DNA of 64,000 nt from Herbiconiux oxytropis (GTDB lineage Bacteria > Actinomycetota > Actinomycetes > Actinomycetales > Microbacteriaceae). Made by a program: the position numbers and the translations under genes. Location: NCBI RefSeq assembly GCF_024979315.1, contig NZ_JANLCK010000001.1, positions 310,001 to 374,000 on the forward strand, given 5' to 3'. Positions 33,423-41,858 of the stretch are shown here, piece after piece. The notes under the pieces were generated by a model. It searched no databases, was not told the DNA's origin, and was given only the letters and a program-made list of their open reading frames with translations. Position 1 is the first letter of the stretch, and every line of letters starts with the position of its first letter.

Positions 33423-35477
33423 TCAGGCCTCACTTCCGAGTTCGAGATTGGTGATGATGAGCGTGCCGTGCTCGTCGACCGCCACCGAGAATCCCGGGGG
33501 CACGACGGTGGTGGCGGTGGCCTCGATGACGATTGCCGGGCCGGTGAAGACGTGTCCGGCCCGCAACGCGTCGCGCTCCGTCACGACGGTGTCGAGCTCC
33601 TGCCCGTCGAAGATGACCTTGCGGATCTCGTGGGCGAACTCCGGGCCCTCCGCTGCAGCGATCAGGAAGGCGTTCGCCGACTCGAGCCGGCCGACGACCC
33701 GGGTGCGCAGGGTGACGATCTCGATCGGGGCGCCCAGGGTGGAGTGCCCGTATCGTGCCTCGTAGGCTTTCGCGAACCGGGCGCCCAGGTCGTCCAGGAA
33801 GTGCTCGGCCATCGGTTCATCGGCGCTCTCCAGCGGCACGGTCAAGAAGTACTCCTGGCCGAGGTAGCGCACGTCGACCGCATGCTCGGCGGAGCGGTCG
33901 GCGGCGGGGATCCCTTCGCTCTCCAGCGAGGCCAGCGCCTCGGTCTCGACACCGCGCAGCACGCGGCTCATATCGGTCGTGTCGATGTCCTCGTCGAGGA
34001 AGTAGTAGGGCTCGGTGAAGTCGCGCCGGATGTCGCCCTGCAGCATCCCCCAGGCGGAGAAGGCGCCGGGGAACCGCGGCACGATGGTCTCGCGGATGCC
34101 GAGTTCCTTCGCGAGGAAGACCGCGTGCATCGGGCCCGCGCCGCCGAAGGCGACGAGCGAGAAGTCACGGGGCTCGATGCCGCGCGAGATCGTGATCGTG
34201 CGGATGGCCTGGGCCATCTGCGAGTTCGCGACATTGCAGATGCCCTCGGCCATCTCGACGACGCCGAACCCGAGCTTCGCACCGACGGATTCGAGGGCGC
34301 TCACCGCAGCGTCACGGTCCAAGCGCATCTGGCCGCCGGCGAAGTTCTCGGCGTCGACCCGGCCGAGCACGAAGTTCGCGTCGGTCACTGTGGGTTCCGT
34401 GCCGCCGCGGCCGTAACAGGCCGGGCCGGGCTGAGCGCCCGCTGACCGCGGACCGACCCGCAGACCGCCGGCCTCGACCCAGGCGACCGAGCCGCCTCCC
34501 GCGCCGATGGTGTGGATGTTCACGATGCTCATCAGCATCGGGAGGCCTTCGAGCGTCGCCTCGGTCGAGACATCCGGCACGCCGTTCACGACGAGCGAGA
34601 CGTCGAACGAGGTGCCGCCCATGTCGACGCCGATCAGGTTGTCGTTGCCGACGATCTTCGTCAGGGCCTCGCCGCCGATGGCGCCACCGACGGGACCGGA
34701 GAGCAGTGTCTGCAGCGGCCGCTCTCTCGCGGATCTGGCGGTGAGCACTCCGCCGGAGGACTGCATGATGTGCAGAGGGGCCTCGACACCGCGGGCGGTC
34801 AGCTTCTGCTCGAGGTCGACGAGATAGCTGCGCACGACCGGGCCGGTATACGCCTCGATCACCGCCGAGGAGGTGCGCTCGTATTCGCGCCACTCTTTGG
34901 CGGCCTCATGCGAGAGCGAGACGGTGAAGTCGTCGCCGAGCACCTCGCGGAGAATCTCGCGCGTGCGCAGTTCGTGGCTCGGATTGCGGTAGCTGAAGAG
35001 GTACCCGACGGCGACAGCGCCGTACCCCTCGCGCTTCGCGCGCTCGGCGGCCTCGCGCACGGCGGCCTCGTCGAGCGGGACGAGTTCGCTGCCGTCGTAC
35101 TGGAAGCGGCCGGCGATGCCGACCACGTCTTTGCGCTCGACGAGCGGCTCCGGCTTGCGGTACTGGGCGTCGTAGAGTCGCATCCGGGGCCCGCGGGCGA
35201 TGTGGTAGACGTCCTGCACTCCGTCCGTCGCGAGCAGGAGCACGCGTACTCCGCGCCGCTCCAGGAAGGCGTTCAAGCCCTGCGTGGTGCCGTGCACGAT
35301 GAAGTCGATCTCGGCCAGGTCGTCGATCATCGATTCGAGCCCACCGAGCACGCCGGTGCTGAGTTGCCCAGGAGTCGTCGACGCCTTCGTCGCCCGGAAC
35401 TCCCCCGTCGCCTCGTTGAACGTCACGATATCCGTGAAGGTTCCGCCGATATCCATCGACACCCTGTAGCTGGTCAC
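33423..35477 (-). CDS. Hydantoinase/oxoprolinase A-type (ATP-binding) subunit
   Basis: 684 residues, HyuA family. ATP-binding motifs DIGGTFTDIVTF near the N-terminus and IGVDMGGTSFDVSLV in the centre are intact. HGTTQGLNAFLERRG, LLSGPVGGAIGG, GAGGGSVAWVEAG and VAFGGAGPMHA are further signatures. The start is GTG 35477 with AGGAGG about 7 nt upstream. It is the first gene of a long minus-strand array running to 21373. Substrate class (oxoproline, hydantoin, N-methylhydantoin or acetone-type carboxylation) is not decidable from sequence. Confidence 0.94.
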   Translation of the reverse strand: MTSYRVSMDIGGTFTDIVTFNEATGEFRATKASTTPGQLSTGVLGGLESMIDDLAEIDFIVHGTTQGLNAFLERRGVRVLLLATDGVQDVYHIARGPRMRLYDAQYRKPEPLVERKDVVGIAGRFQYDGSELVPLDEAAVREAAERAKREGYGAVAVGYLFSYRNPSHELRTREILREVLGDDFTVSLSHEAAKEWREYERTSSAVIEAYTGPVVRSYLVDLEQKLTARGVEAPLHIMQSSGGVLTARSARERPLQTLLSGPVGGAIGGEALTKIVGNDNLIGVDMGGTSFDVSLVVNGVPDVSTEATLEGLPMLMSIVNIHTIGAGGGSVAWVEAGGLRVGPRSAGAQPGPACYGRGGTEPTVTDANFVLGRVDAENFAGGQMRLDRDAAVSALESVGAKLGFGVVEMAEGICNVANSQMAQAIRTITISRGIEPRDFSLVAFGGAGPMHAVFLAKELGIRETIVPRFPGAFSAWGMLQGDIRRDFTEPYYFLDEDIDTTDMSRVLRGVETEALASLESEGIPAADRSAEHAVDVRYLGQEYFLTVPLESADEPMAEHFLDDLGARFAKAYEARYGHSTLGAPIEIVTLRTRVVGRLESANAFLIAAAEGPEFAHEIRKVIFDGQELDTVVTERDALRAGHVFTGPAIVIEATATTVVPPGFSVAVDEHGTLIITNLELGSEA

Positions 35478-35972
35478 TGCATGCCTCCTGCTGGATCTGA
35501 ATTAGCGTGAATGCTATTGGGGCGACAGATTGCAGAGGAGTGCAGGATGCACTCTCAAAGAGGTGAGCACAATGCGATTCGCATAATCCGCACGAGGATC
35601 ACCTTCAGGCATTCGACCCTATGGCCTCAGATCGGCGGAAACTCGCCGAAGTATCCCGGCGCGACAACTATGTTTCGGCGACGTAAGACCTGTGTTACGA
35701 AGCCCAGAGCCGGCCCGCCGACGAGTCGGGTGCCTACACTTTGGCCGGTTACGACGCGCGTCGAATTCGTTCGGCACCTCGGTCAGCTGCGGGTCAGAGC
35801 GCCATCCGCTCCACCCCTACGTGATCGAACTCCTGGAGAGTGGCGAGATCCTGTACCGGATGGTGGGCACCCATCGCCGAGTGAAAACGGATTCGCTTCT
35901 CGCGTTCAAGCCCGGAACGGTGGCGGAAACCACCCAACCTTGTGTTCGTTTTTTTCGTTTTGCCCGAGTATC
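35478..35972. other. 495-bp spacer holding hyuA promoter and an antitoxin relic
   Basis: It contains the promoter of the minus-strand hydantoinase array (right next to 35478) and, on the plus strand, the antitoxin-like relic at 35812-35928. A T-run at 35950-35956 precedes the next gene. Nothing else coding is evident. Confidence 0.6.
35812..35928 (+). pseudogene. Relic of an excisionase-type (MerR-like HTH) antitoxin
   Basis: The frame reads YVIELLESGEILYRMVGTHR then RVKTDSLLAFK, matching the recognition-helix half of the excisionase-like domain; compare LVRLLEAGDIAYDKPGRHRR in the intact antitoxin just downstream. The preceding part of the domain is out of frame or missing. Probably an older toxin-antitoxin antitoxin whose partner is lost. 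Confidence 0.6.
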
Positions 35973-36509
35973 ATGGACGCTATGAGCACCTCGCCCAACA
36001 CGTCACGCGGTGCCCGCAAGGCACAGACCTACCTCCCCGAGGCCAACGCCCGTGAGGAGATTCTCGACTTCGCCGAGTTGATGCGCGAGCTTGAGGCCTT
36101 CCTCGCGCAGAACTCGTCCAAGGCTGCACTCGTCGACCCCCAGGGCAATGCCCGTCCCATCCCGGATGAGATCTTCCGCATCCTCGACCAGGTGACGAAC
36201 GCCCTCGCCGCGGGTGCGGGCATCACGGTCGTGCCGCAGGGCATGTCCATGACGACGCAGCAAGCCGCGGATTTCCTCGGTATCAGCCGCCCGACGCTGG
36301 TCCGTCTCCTGGAGGCCGGCGACATCGCTTACGACAAGCCCGGCCGCCACCGTCGTGTGCAGCTAGAGGACTTGGTCGCCTACCAGGCGAGCTTTCGCTC
36401 TGAGCGCCGTGCTGCGTTGCGCGAGTTGCAGCGCGCCAGTCTCGGGTCGAAGGTTCAGGTCGGTAACCCGGCTGACGTGAAGCGTCGTGCGGAGCTGGAC
36501 GCTGAGTGA
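35973..36509 (+). CDS. Excisionase-family DNA-binding antitoxin of a PIN toxin
   Basis: 178 residues from ATG 35973 (ATG 35982 is equally plausible; no clear Shine-Dalgarno, so a leaderless message is possible with GAGTAT just upstream). The C-terminal half has the MerR/excisionase HTH: MTTQQAADFLGISRPTLVRL, then LEAGDIAYDKPGRHRRVQ, DLVAYQ. The N-terminal half is likely the toxin-binding part. The last bases overlap the PIN gene start (GTGA), the classic antitoxin-first arrangement. Confidence 0.85.
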   Translation: MDAMSTSPNTSRGARKAQTYLPEANAREEILDFAELMRELEAFLAQNSSKAALVDPQGNARPIPDEIFRILDQVTNALAAGAGITVVPQGMSMTTQQAADFLGISRPTLVRLLEAGDIAYDKPGRHRRVQLEDLVAYQASFRSERRAALRELQRASLGSKVQVGNPADVKRRAELDAE

Positions 36510-37056
36510 GCTTTCCGGCTTTCTTCGACACCAACGTTCTCTACGGGGCGCTGCTCAACGACTTCATCCTCGAACTCGCCGACAGTGGACTGTTCCGGCC
36601 GCTGTGGTCGAAGGATGTGCTGTTCGAGCTGGCGAAGAACCTCGTCAAGAACGGCGAGGATCCGGCGCTCGTCGAGAAGCGCGTCGGCACGATGGAGCGA
36701 TACTTCGCTGATGCGCTGGTCACCGGCTACGACGACCTGGTGCCGACAATGACGAACGACAAGAAGGATCGGCATGTCCTCGCAGCCGCCGTCCGAGGTA
36801 GTGCCGAAGTGCTTGTGACCTTCAACGTGAAGGACTTTCCGACGAGTCCGTCGAGCCGTTCGACCTCGAGGTCGTCCACCCCGACGCCTTCCTTCTGGAT
36901 CAGCTCGATCTGCACCACGCGCCGACGCTACGCGCCCTGGTTGAACTCGTCGAAGGCTACGACTCTCCGGCGATGACCGTCGATGACTTCCTGCTCGCGC
37001 TCACCCGAGCAGGAGTGCCGAAGTTCGTGGATGCGGCCCGGTCGAAGCTCTATTGA
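36506..37056 (+). pseudogene. PIN-domain RNase toxin gene broken by a 1-nt frameshift
   Basis: The first 112 codons encode a PIN domain (FFDTNVLYGALL; DKKDRHVLAAAVRG; EVLVTFNVKDFP), the ribonuclease fold of VapC-like toxins. At about 36839-36841 one base, most simply a G, is missing. In the other frame the protein continues DESVEPFDLEVVHPDAFLLD, then VEGYDSPAMTVDDFLLALTR, to a TGA at 37054-37056. As written, the product is about 156 residues with a foreign basic tail. The core acidic residues precede the break, so partial activity cannot be excluded. A sequencing error is also possible. Confidence 0.8.
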
Positions 37057-37104
37057 ACACCCGCCTGAGCGCGTCCTCCAACCCATAACCGCCCTGGGTC
37101 AGGA

Positions 37105-37129
37105 TTATGAGTAACCGCGTTAGTCATAA
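37105..37129. promoter_or_regulatory. Hairpin after the toxin-antitoxin locus
   Basis: TTATGAGTAAC and GTTAGTCATAA form an 11-bp stem with one G-G mismatch around a 3-nt loop. It lies between the convergent PIN relic and EamA-type gene. There is no T-run, so it could be a terminator-like structure or a protein-binding dyad. Confidence 0.5.
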
Positions 37130-37156
37130 AGACGGCCAGCCGAGCGCACCCCGACT

Positions 37157-38041
37157 TCACGTGGTTGCGAGCACCGCGCTGGCCGTGAGCGCGAGTGCGA
37201 GACCGATGATCTGCAGGAGGGTCAGACGCTCTCGGAGCACGATGGCGGCGAGGATCACGGTTCCGATCGGGTACAGGGCGTTGAGGACGCTGACCACCGG
37301 AAGGACATCCGCTGTCGCCCCGGAATGGAGGGCGGCCTGGATGAGGACGTTCGCGGAGGCGTCGAGCGTGCCGCAGATCGCGATCTGCATCCAGAGCCTG
37401 CCGCTTCGACCCGGTGACAGGGTGGTGGCAAGTGCCTGCCGGGCCCGTTCACGGCCGACGATGACGGCCACCCCGATCCACATCACCGCGGCCTGCACGA
37501 TGCGCGCCACGACGAGTGGAGCCAACCCCTCGTCGGGCGATGTCGCAGCGTAGGCGAGCACGAGACCGCCGAACCCGCAGCCCGCTATCCCCGCCGTGAG
37601 AAGCCCTCGACCTGTCAGCCTCGAACCAGAACGATCCTTGACAGCGCCGACCAGTGCGACCGCGATGACGGCCACGATGATCGCCGCCACACCCAGGGCC
37701 GAGAGCCGCGAGCCCGCGAAGATCAGGCCGATGCTCACCGGGACGATGACCGACACGACGGATGTCACCGGCGAGAGCACGCTCATCGGCCCGACCGCGA
37801 GCGCGGTGTAGAGCATGAGCACACCGACCGAGCCCGACACCCCGGCCACGGTGCCCCAGAGGAGCGCGTTCGCCGTGAACTGCCCGCCGAGCACCGCGAG
37901 TCCGACGACGAGCGGCACCAGACCGATGAGCGCCGCCCAGGCCGTCGCCACGATCGGACGGATCGATCGCGACGCCAGACCACCCAGGAAGTCGGCGAAT
38001 CCGTAGGCAAGCGCCCCGGACAGTCCGAGGAGGATCGTCAT
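37157..38041 (-). CDS. EamA/DMT-superfamily transporter
   Basis: 294 residues with about ten hydrophobic segments, arranged as two EamA-type halves (first starting TILLGLSGALAYGFADFLGG, second from GLLTAGIAGCGFGGLVLAYA). Such proteins export small metabolites. The start overlaps the XRE regulator stop (ATGA), so it is translated with that regulator and may be its target. No substrate evident. Confidence 0.85.
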   Translation of the reverse strand: MTILLGLSGALAYGFADFLGGLASRSIRPIVATAWAALIGLVPLVVGLAVLGGQFTANALLWGTVAGVSGSVGVLMLYTALAVGPMSVLSPVTSVVSVIVPVSIGLIFAGSRLSALGVAAIIVAVIAVALVGAVKDRSGSRLTGRGLLTAGIAGCGFGGLVLAYAATSPDEGLAPLVVARIVQAAVMWIGVAVIVGRERARQALATTLSPGRSGRLWMQIAICGTLDASANVLIQAALHSGATADVLPVVSVLNALYPIGTVILAAIVLRERLTLLQIIGLALALTASAVLATT

Positions 38042-38925
38042 CGGCTCGGCCTGCTCTTGCGTGCCGCCTGGGGTCCGCCGGGAACGGATCCGGCCCAGCT
38101 CGCGAGCAGGGAGAGCGACTGCTCCGACGCCGAGCCCGGCTCCGTCGTATAGATGTAGAGCGTCTGGGACGCCTCTCCGGGAAGGGTGAGGGTTTCGAAG
38201 TGAATGTCGAGCTCGCCCACCAGGGGATGATTCAGGCGCTTGGTGCCGTGCGTGCGCTGATGCACCCGGTGCGCCGACCACCACTGACGGAACTCACCGC
38301 TCGCTACGGACAACTCACCCACGAGCTGCTGGGTGCCCTTGTCGTGAGGCGTCTGCGCCGCGTCCAGGCGCAGTGCCTCGACCGCGTTGCGGGCCTGCTC
38401 CTCCCAGTCCCGGAAGAGAGTTCGCGCGCCGTCGTCGAGGAGCAGCCAGCGGGCGTAGTTGCGGCTCTTGGCCGGCATCGATTCGAAGTCGGCGAACAGC
38501 GCCCGCGCGAGAGGGTTCGACGCGAGAATCTCGGTGCGACGGCCCAGGATCAGAGCCGGCTGGGTGCTGAAGGAGTCGAGGAGCCGGTAGAGCCCCGGTC
38601 TGACCCGCAGCACGGAGGGGCGAGAACGGGAGACCGGGGCTCCCGCCGTGCCGACCAGGGTGCGGAGATAGTTCTCGCCGGCGGTGTCGAGATCCAGGGC
38701 CCGGACGAGGGCATCGACGACCTGCGCCGACGGGGTGACACTGCGGCCCTGCTCGAGGCGCGTGTAGTAGTCGGTGGAGACGCCCGCGAGCACGGCGACC
38801 TCCTCTCGGCGCAGGCCGGGAACCCGACGGATCCGGCCATCCGGGAGCAGCCCCGTCGTGTCGGGGTTCCGGCGAGCGCGAGCACGACGCAGGAACTCCC
38901 CCAGCTCCCGGTGCGGATCGGTCAT
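38038..38925 (-). CDS. XRE-family regulator with MmyB-like ligand domain
   Basis: 295 residues. An N-terminal helix-turn-helix of the actinobacterial type (GLRREEVAVLAGVSTDYYTR LEQGR region) is followed by an MmyB-type PAS-like sensor (SFSTQPALILGRRTEILASN, ARWLLLDD, HPLVGELDIHFETL). ATG 38925 is chosen because family similarity begins there. This class often controls a neighbouring short-chain dehydrogenase, as here. Located 22 bp after the SDR gene. Confidence 0.9.
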   Translation of the reverse strand: MTDPHRELGEFLRRARARRNPDTTGLLPDGRIRRVPGLRREEVAVLAGVSTDYYTRLEQGRSVTPSAQVVDALVRALDLDTAGENYLRTLVGTAGAPVSRSRPSVLRVRPGLYRLLDSFSTQPALILGRRTEILASNPLARALFADFESMPAKSRNYARWLLLDDGARTLFRDWEEQARNAVEALRLDAAQTPHDKGTQQLVGELSVASGEFRQWWSAHRVHQRTHGTKRLNHPLVGELDIHFETLTLPGEASQTLYIYTTEPGSASEQSLSLLASWAGSVPGGPQAARKSRPSR

Positions 38926-38947
38926 GCCTCCATTCTCCCCACGTCTC

Positions 38948-39802
38948 TCAGCGCACGTAGTCGGTGCTGCGCGCGAGTTCACGGCCCGCGAGGATGTCGG
39001 CCTTCAGCGAGTCGGCCTTGCCTTCCGCCAGGCCGGAGGAGTCCGAACCGAGCTGCTGGTGCAGCGGACCGCTCTCCCGCTGAGCGATGGTGACGAACGC
39101 GGCAGCGGCCCTGGCCGGGTCTCCGGGCTGAGTGCCGGGCATCTCCTTGTGCGCGGCGATCATCTCGGCGATCTCCGGATACGCGTTCGAGCGGTCATCC
39201 GTCAGCACGAGGGAGTCCGCCGTGAGGAACGCCGTGTCGAAGTAGCCGGGCTCGACGACGGTGACGCCGACGCCGAATCCTGCGACCTCGGCGGCGAGCG
39301 CCTCGGAGAGACCCTCCACGGCGAACTTCGCCGCGCTGTAGAGGCCCCAGCCCGGGAACGCGAGCAGGCCCACGATCGAGGACACGTTCATGATGTGCCC
39401 GCTGCCGGCCGCGCGCAGCTGCGGCAGAACGGCGCGGATGACGTTCCAGGTGCCGATCACCTGCACCTCGAACATCGCGCGGATGTCCTCGGTGCTGGTG
39501 TGCTCGACGGCGCCGAGGATGCCGTAGCCGGCGTTGTTCACCACGACGTCGATGCGCCCGAACGTCTCGGTCGCCTCGGCGATCGCGGCACTCACCTGCG
39601 TCTCGTCGTTCAGCTCAACCTCCAGCGCGAGGAGGTTGACGGTCTCCACATCGTTGAGCGCGGCGAGGAGGCGCTCGGAAGAACGCGTGGTGGCTGCGAC
39701 ATGATTGCCTCGACCGAGCAGGTGCTTCACGAGCGCGAGGCCGAGGCCGCGCGAAGCACCGGTCACGAACCAGACGGCGGGGCGGTCAGTGGGGTAGGTC
39801 AT
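38948..39802 (-). CDS. Short-chain dehydrogenase/reductase
   Basis: 284 residues, classical SDR with NAD(P)-binding TGASRGLGLAL, NNAGYG, the catalytic Ser in MNVSSIVG and YSAAK (Tyr-x-x-x-Lys). AAAGGA precedes ATG 39802. It heads an SDR-XRE-EamA minus-strand operon and is divergent from the PadR gene. Substrate not predictable. Confidence 0.9.
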   Translation of the reverse strand: MTYPTDRPAVWFVTGASRGLGLALVKHLLGRGNHVAATTRSSERLLAALNDVETVNLLALEVELNDETQVSAAIAEATETFGRIDVVVNNAGYGILGAVEHTSTEDIRAMFEVQVIGTWNVIRAVLPQLRAAGSGHIMNVSSIVGLLAFPGWGLYSAAKFAVEGLSEALAAEVAGFGVGVTVVEPGYFDTAFLTADSLVLTDDRSNAYPEIAEMIAAHKEMPGTQPGDPARAAAAFVTIAQRESGPLHQQLGSDSSGLAEGKADSLKADILAGRELARSTDYVR

Positions 39803-40004
39803 CAGGGGTTCCTTTCCTCAGGGGTGCCTCCAGCCTCCCCTGGCGCCGGGCGCGCACTCCCGCCACACCTGGCCCGCTCGTGCCTAGGTCTGCCAGTCCT
39901 ACCCGCCTACCCCCGTGCTCTGATCCCGCCGCGGCGCCCGCCGGCGGACGCGTGTTGACTCGGCGAACCTTCCAGTGCGCACTACTCCGCATCCCGTGGT
40001 ACCG

Positions 40005-40018
40005 TGTGTATCGACACA
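40005..40018. promoter_or_regulatory. Candidate PadR operator
   Basis: TGTGTATCGACACA has matching 5-bp outer arms and lies 11 bp before the PadR start, overlapping where its promoter must be. PadR proteins usually autoregulate through such short dyads. Confidence 0.4.
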
Positions 40019-40029
40019 GTGGAGGTTCA

Positions 40030-40392
40030 GTGGATACGACGCAATTGCTCAAGGGTGTGCTCGACGTGGCCGTGCTGGCCGTCGTGCAGCACGACGATGG
40101 GTACGGGTACGACATCGTCCGGCGCCTGCGCGATGCGGGGCTGGGCGACGTCGGTGACGCGTCGGTCTACGGGACGCTGCGGCGGCTCTATGCGGCGGGC
40201 GCGCTGTCGAGCTACGTGGTGCCGTCTGACGGAGGCCCGCACCGCAAGTACTACGCCATCAACGCCGAGGGTCGCGACATGCTGGCCCGCCAGCGCACCA
40301 TCTGGTCCGACTTCGCCGGGGCCATGTCGGCCCTGCTGGCCGAAACCCCACCGAAGAAGACCGCGCTGCGCACGATCGGAGAGAACAAGTGA
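40030..40392 (+). CDS. PadR-family transcriptional regulator
   Basis: A 120-residue small PadR repressor. GTG 40030 follows GGAGG by 4 nt. The wHTH spans LLKGVLDVAVLAVVQHDDGY, GYDIVRRLRDAGL and ASVYGTLRRLYAAGALSSYV, with the wing PSDGGPHRKYY. A short dimerisation helix follows. It is translationally coupled (GTGA) to a membrane protein gene, the usual partner of such regulators. A broken copy of its last two thirds lies at 14060-14321. Confidence 0.92.
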   Translation: MDTTQLLKGVLDVAVLAVVQHDDGYGYDIVRRLRDAGLGDVGDASVYGTLRRLYAAGALSSYVVPSDGGPHRKYYAINAEGRDMLARQRTIWSDFAGAMSALLAETPPKKTALRTIGENK

Positions 40393-41426
40393 GCGAATCA
40401 ACGGCCACCCTCGACAGCACGATCGCGGAATTCGCCGCCGCCGTCAGGCGCCACCTCGACGACCTCCCTCTGGAAGAGGTCGACGACCTCACCGGCGGGC
40501 TCGAGGCCGACCTCTCCGAACAGGCCTCCGACGAGCAGGGCGACCTGCACCTCGACGACCCGGCGTCCTATGCGGCCGAGCTTCGCGCATCCGCTGGTCT
40601 GCCGCCCCGCACCAGCTCGAACCTGCCGCTGCGGCGGCGTGTGCGGCAGCGGCTCGACGCTCTTGAGGCGGCTACTCGGAGAATCACCCAATCGTCCCGT
40701 GTCGGGTCGTGGCTGGTCGACTTCGCCCTCGCCGTGCGGCCCGTGTGGTGGGTGCTGCGCGGGTGGGTCGTCTATCAGCTGCTCACGGTCGTCGTGCTGG
40801 GGCGGAGTGCGCTGGTGCCGTCAGAGCTCGTCATGTGGGTGATGCTGTTCGCCGCGGTCGTGGTGAGCGTGCAGTGGGGGCGCGGGCGGTGGGCGCCCGG
40901 GTCGTTCCTACGGGTTCTGCGGGTGGTGGTCTCCGTGGTCGCGATCGTGGCCACCCCGTTCGTGACCGTGTGGGCGCTGAACGAGGCCAGAGCGAACGAC
41001 GGGTCGTCTTCCGCTGTCATGTACACCGACCCGACAGGGCTGCAGCTCGACGGCCAGCGCGTCACGAACATCTTCGGTTACGACGCCGACGGCAACCCCG
41101 TCACCGACCTCCAGCTGTTCGACCAGAACGGTGACCCGCTGGTGACGGTCGGCGCTCCGCTCGTCGGGGACGACTACAACTACAGCGACGACGGCGTCAC
41201 CGTCACCGTGCCCTTCGCGGACAGCCCTCGCGGGAACATCTGGAACGTCTACCCGCTGCGGGAGGCACCCCTCGACGACCTGGGCAACGTGGATGCTCGC
41301 GACGCACTGCCGGCGACACCGCCGTTCCGCACCACCAACGCCGTGCCCGAGTCGACCGTCCCCACCCCGACACCCACCCCCACCCCGTCGCCCGAGCCGA
41401 GCACGGCGCCGGATGCGGCCCCATGA
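40389..41426 (+). CDS. Membrane protein coupled to PadR regulator
   Basis: 345 residues. An acidic N-terminal domain (about 1-75; VRRHLDDLPLEEVDDLTGGL) resembles the cytoplasmic region of PadR-linked DUF1700/HAAS-type proteins. Basic RRRVRQRLDAL and about three membrane helices (115-205) follow, then an extracytoplasmic beta-rich part (DPTGLQLDGQRVTNIFGYDA) and a Thr-Pro low-complexity tail (TPTPTPTPSPEPS). Possibly involved in envelope-stress sensing with PadR. GTG 40389 overlaps the padR stop. Confidence 0.8.
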   Translation: MSESTATLDSTIAEFAAAVRRHLDDLPLEEVDDLTGGLEADLSEQASDEQGDLHLDDPASYAAELRASAGLPPRTSSNLPLRRRVRQRLDALEAATRRITQSSRVGSWLVDFALAVRPVWWVLRGWVVYQLLTVVVLGRSALVPSELVMWVMLFAAVVVSVQWGRGRWAPGSFLRVLRVVVSVVAIVATPFVTVWALNEARANDGSSSAVMYTDPTGLQLDGQRVTNIFGYDADGNPVTDLQLFDQNGDPLVTVGAPLVGDDYNYSDDGVTVTVPFADSPRGNIWNVYPLREAPLDDLGNVDARDALPATPPFRTTNAVPESTVPTPTPTPTPSPEPSTAPDAAP

Positions 41427-41830
41427 CCACCCCTCGACTGATCTCCCTCGACGTCACCTACCTGGTCACCGAAGCGCTCCTGCTTCCCGATCCCGAGCGA
41501 CCTCGACCATCTCGGGGGCGAGCGGATGACGAACCCGGCACGCCCGCGGTCGAGATCCGGCTCACCGGGGAGCTCGTGTGCCGGAACGCCGCAGAGGCAG
41601 CGATCGTCGCCGCCCACCTGCCCGAGCACATCGGGCTCACCCGAGCCGAGCACGGCTGCCTCTCGTTCGAGGTCGCCGCGACGGACGACCCCCTCGTGTG
41701 GACCGTCGAGGAGCACTTCGCGACCGAAGACGCCTTCGCCGCCCATCAGGCGCGGGTGGCCGCGAGCGAGTGGGGCCGGAGCACCGCCGGCATCGAGCGG
41801 CAGTACGAGATCAGGCGCCACCCGCGTTGA
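41423..41830 (+). CDS. Antibiotic biosynthesis monooxygenase (ABM)-domain protein
   Basis: 135 residues. The C-terminal two thirds fit the dimeric alpha/beta-barrel ABM fold (RAEHGCLSFEVAATDDPLVW, EEHFATEDAFAAHQAR), common in quinol/haem monooxygenases and metabolite-scavenging proteins. A 40-residue lead precedes it. Coupled by ATGA to the membrane protein gene. Exact reaction unknown. Confidence 0.75.
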   Translation: MTTPRLISLDVTYLVTEALLLPDPERPRPSRGRADDEPGTPAVEIRLTGELVCRNAAEAAIVAAHLPEHIGLTRAEHGCLSFEVAATDDPLVWTVEEHFATEDAFAAHQARVAASEWGRSTAGIERQYEIRRHPR

Positions 41831-41858
41831 TCACCGATGACGAGGCCGTCACGGCAGG

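Noticed and set aside
31474-33765. Long plus-strand open frame opposite hyuB and the binding-protein gene
   Set aside because: Same antisense effect; composition rich in Arg/Gly/His/Asp and no recognisable motif.
35949-35957. T-run as a terminator for plus-strand transcription
   Set aside because: No stable hairpin directly upstream; it lies just before the antitoxin start and is more likely part of its promoter region.
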